Part shown: in pieces, positions 63,640 to 64,000 of the stretch
Position numbering within the stretch: the first letter of the stretch is position 1
Layout of the letters: each line of letters begins with the position of its first letter
Program-made: the position numbers and the translations under genes
The notes under the pieces: generated by a model
What the model saw: the letters and a program-made list of their open reading frames with translations, nothing else
The model's database searches: none
What the model was told of the DNA's origin: nothing
Assembly: GCA_031308135.1 (NCBI GenBank)
Contig: JAHLJT010008756.1
Span: 134,556,949 to 134,620,948, forward strand
DNA length: 64,000 nucleotides
Origin: Acheta domesticus
Lineage: Eukaryota; Arthropoda; Insecta; Orthoptera; Gryllidae
Direction of reading: 5' to 3'

Positions 63640-63965
63640 CCTACCGATAGTGTAGTTGGCGCGCCCAATGTAAGGCGAGCAGGTAGGGGCGAGGGGCGCG
63701 GGTGGGGCGGGGCGTCTTGAGCATTAGCTCGCCGCAACGCCCCCCCCCTTTCCCCCCCTGCGGAGGCCACCTGGCCGAAGCGCGGCGCGGCGCGGCGCGG
63801 CGGTCGATAGGCGCCTTCTTGCTTATGCATGCGCACATTTATATCCGGGTGTACACGGGTAACCGATGCGCGGATAACGCCCCCGGGGAGGGCTGCGGCC
63901 GGAGGGAGCTGGGAGCTGGGACCCGGATCGCCTTTCCGGGCCCTCGCTGAGAGCGCCCAACAAGG
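63640..63965. other. GC-rich island at the window edge
   Basis: Contains C-runs (63,740-63,758) and a GCGCGGC triplication (63,781-63,801), then unique GC-rich sequence. Short frames on both strands are compositional. The window ends at 64,000. Confidence 0.5.
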
Positions 63966-64000
63966 AGGCTATTCAATGTACTCGTGCACACGTTTTTTCC

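Overview
This is eukaryotic, almost certainly animal, genomic DNA. It has no long open frames, an AT-rich background, CpG-dense GC-rich islands every few kb, tRNA-derived SINEs, decayed LINE and LTR pieces and many short DNA transposons (MITEs) with intact termini. The mix fits an insect with a large, repeat-rich genome. A polyneopteran such as a stick insect or roach relative is my guess, but the window alone does not prove it. I find no complete host protein gene. Most open frames of 60-290 codons come from translating C-rich minisatellites or repeats and carry no protein signal. Two short stretches (about 7,127 and 52,727-53,133) look like possible host exons, both with low confidence.

Layout. 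0-10 kb: a SINE split by a hAT-type MITE, a second SINE family, a 226-bp foldback, a CpG-rich segment that could be a promoter, a pogo/Tigger-like MITE, a 0.6-kb C-rich tract and a solo LTR. 10-30 kb: SINE copies including a head-to-head pair, a terminal-inverted-repeat element, long AT-rich stretches with nothing recognisable, and GC-rich islands, one with a perfect 11-bp CCCGG minisatellite. 30-42 kb: three more C-rich arrays and further SINEs. 42-51 kb: the densest MITE region. It holds a SINE split by a hAT MITE, a 560-bp near-perfect hairpin, a MITE packed with CAGTGA motifs, two hAT MITEs inserted within 10 bp of each other in one SINE, a SINE-derived 140-bp tandem array, another hAT MITE and a piggyBac-like TTAA element. 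51-64 kb: a possible two-exon ORF, a third copy of the ATCGAT-rich hAT family, a 32-bp minisatellite, a second head-to-head SINE pair, a LINE remnant whose 3' UTR holds a 1.45-kb TTAA-flanked transposon with a decayed transposase, and a final hAT MITE next to a small hairpin.

The main result is a repeat-by-repeat dissection. At least seven MITEs can be bounded to the base by terminal repeats plus target-site duplications. Several nested insertions give relative ages. The strongest items are the three-copy hAT MITE family, the 560-bp hairpin, the TTAA element nested in a LINE, and the recurring head-to-head SINE pairs. Coordinates of TSD-flanked elements are exact as read. Boundaries of SINEs and GC-rich islands are approximate.
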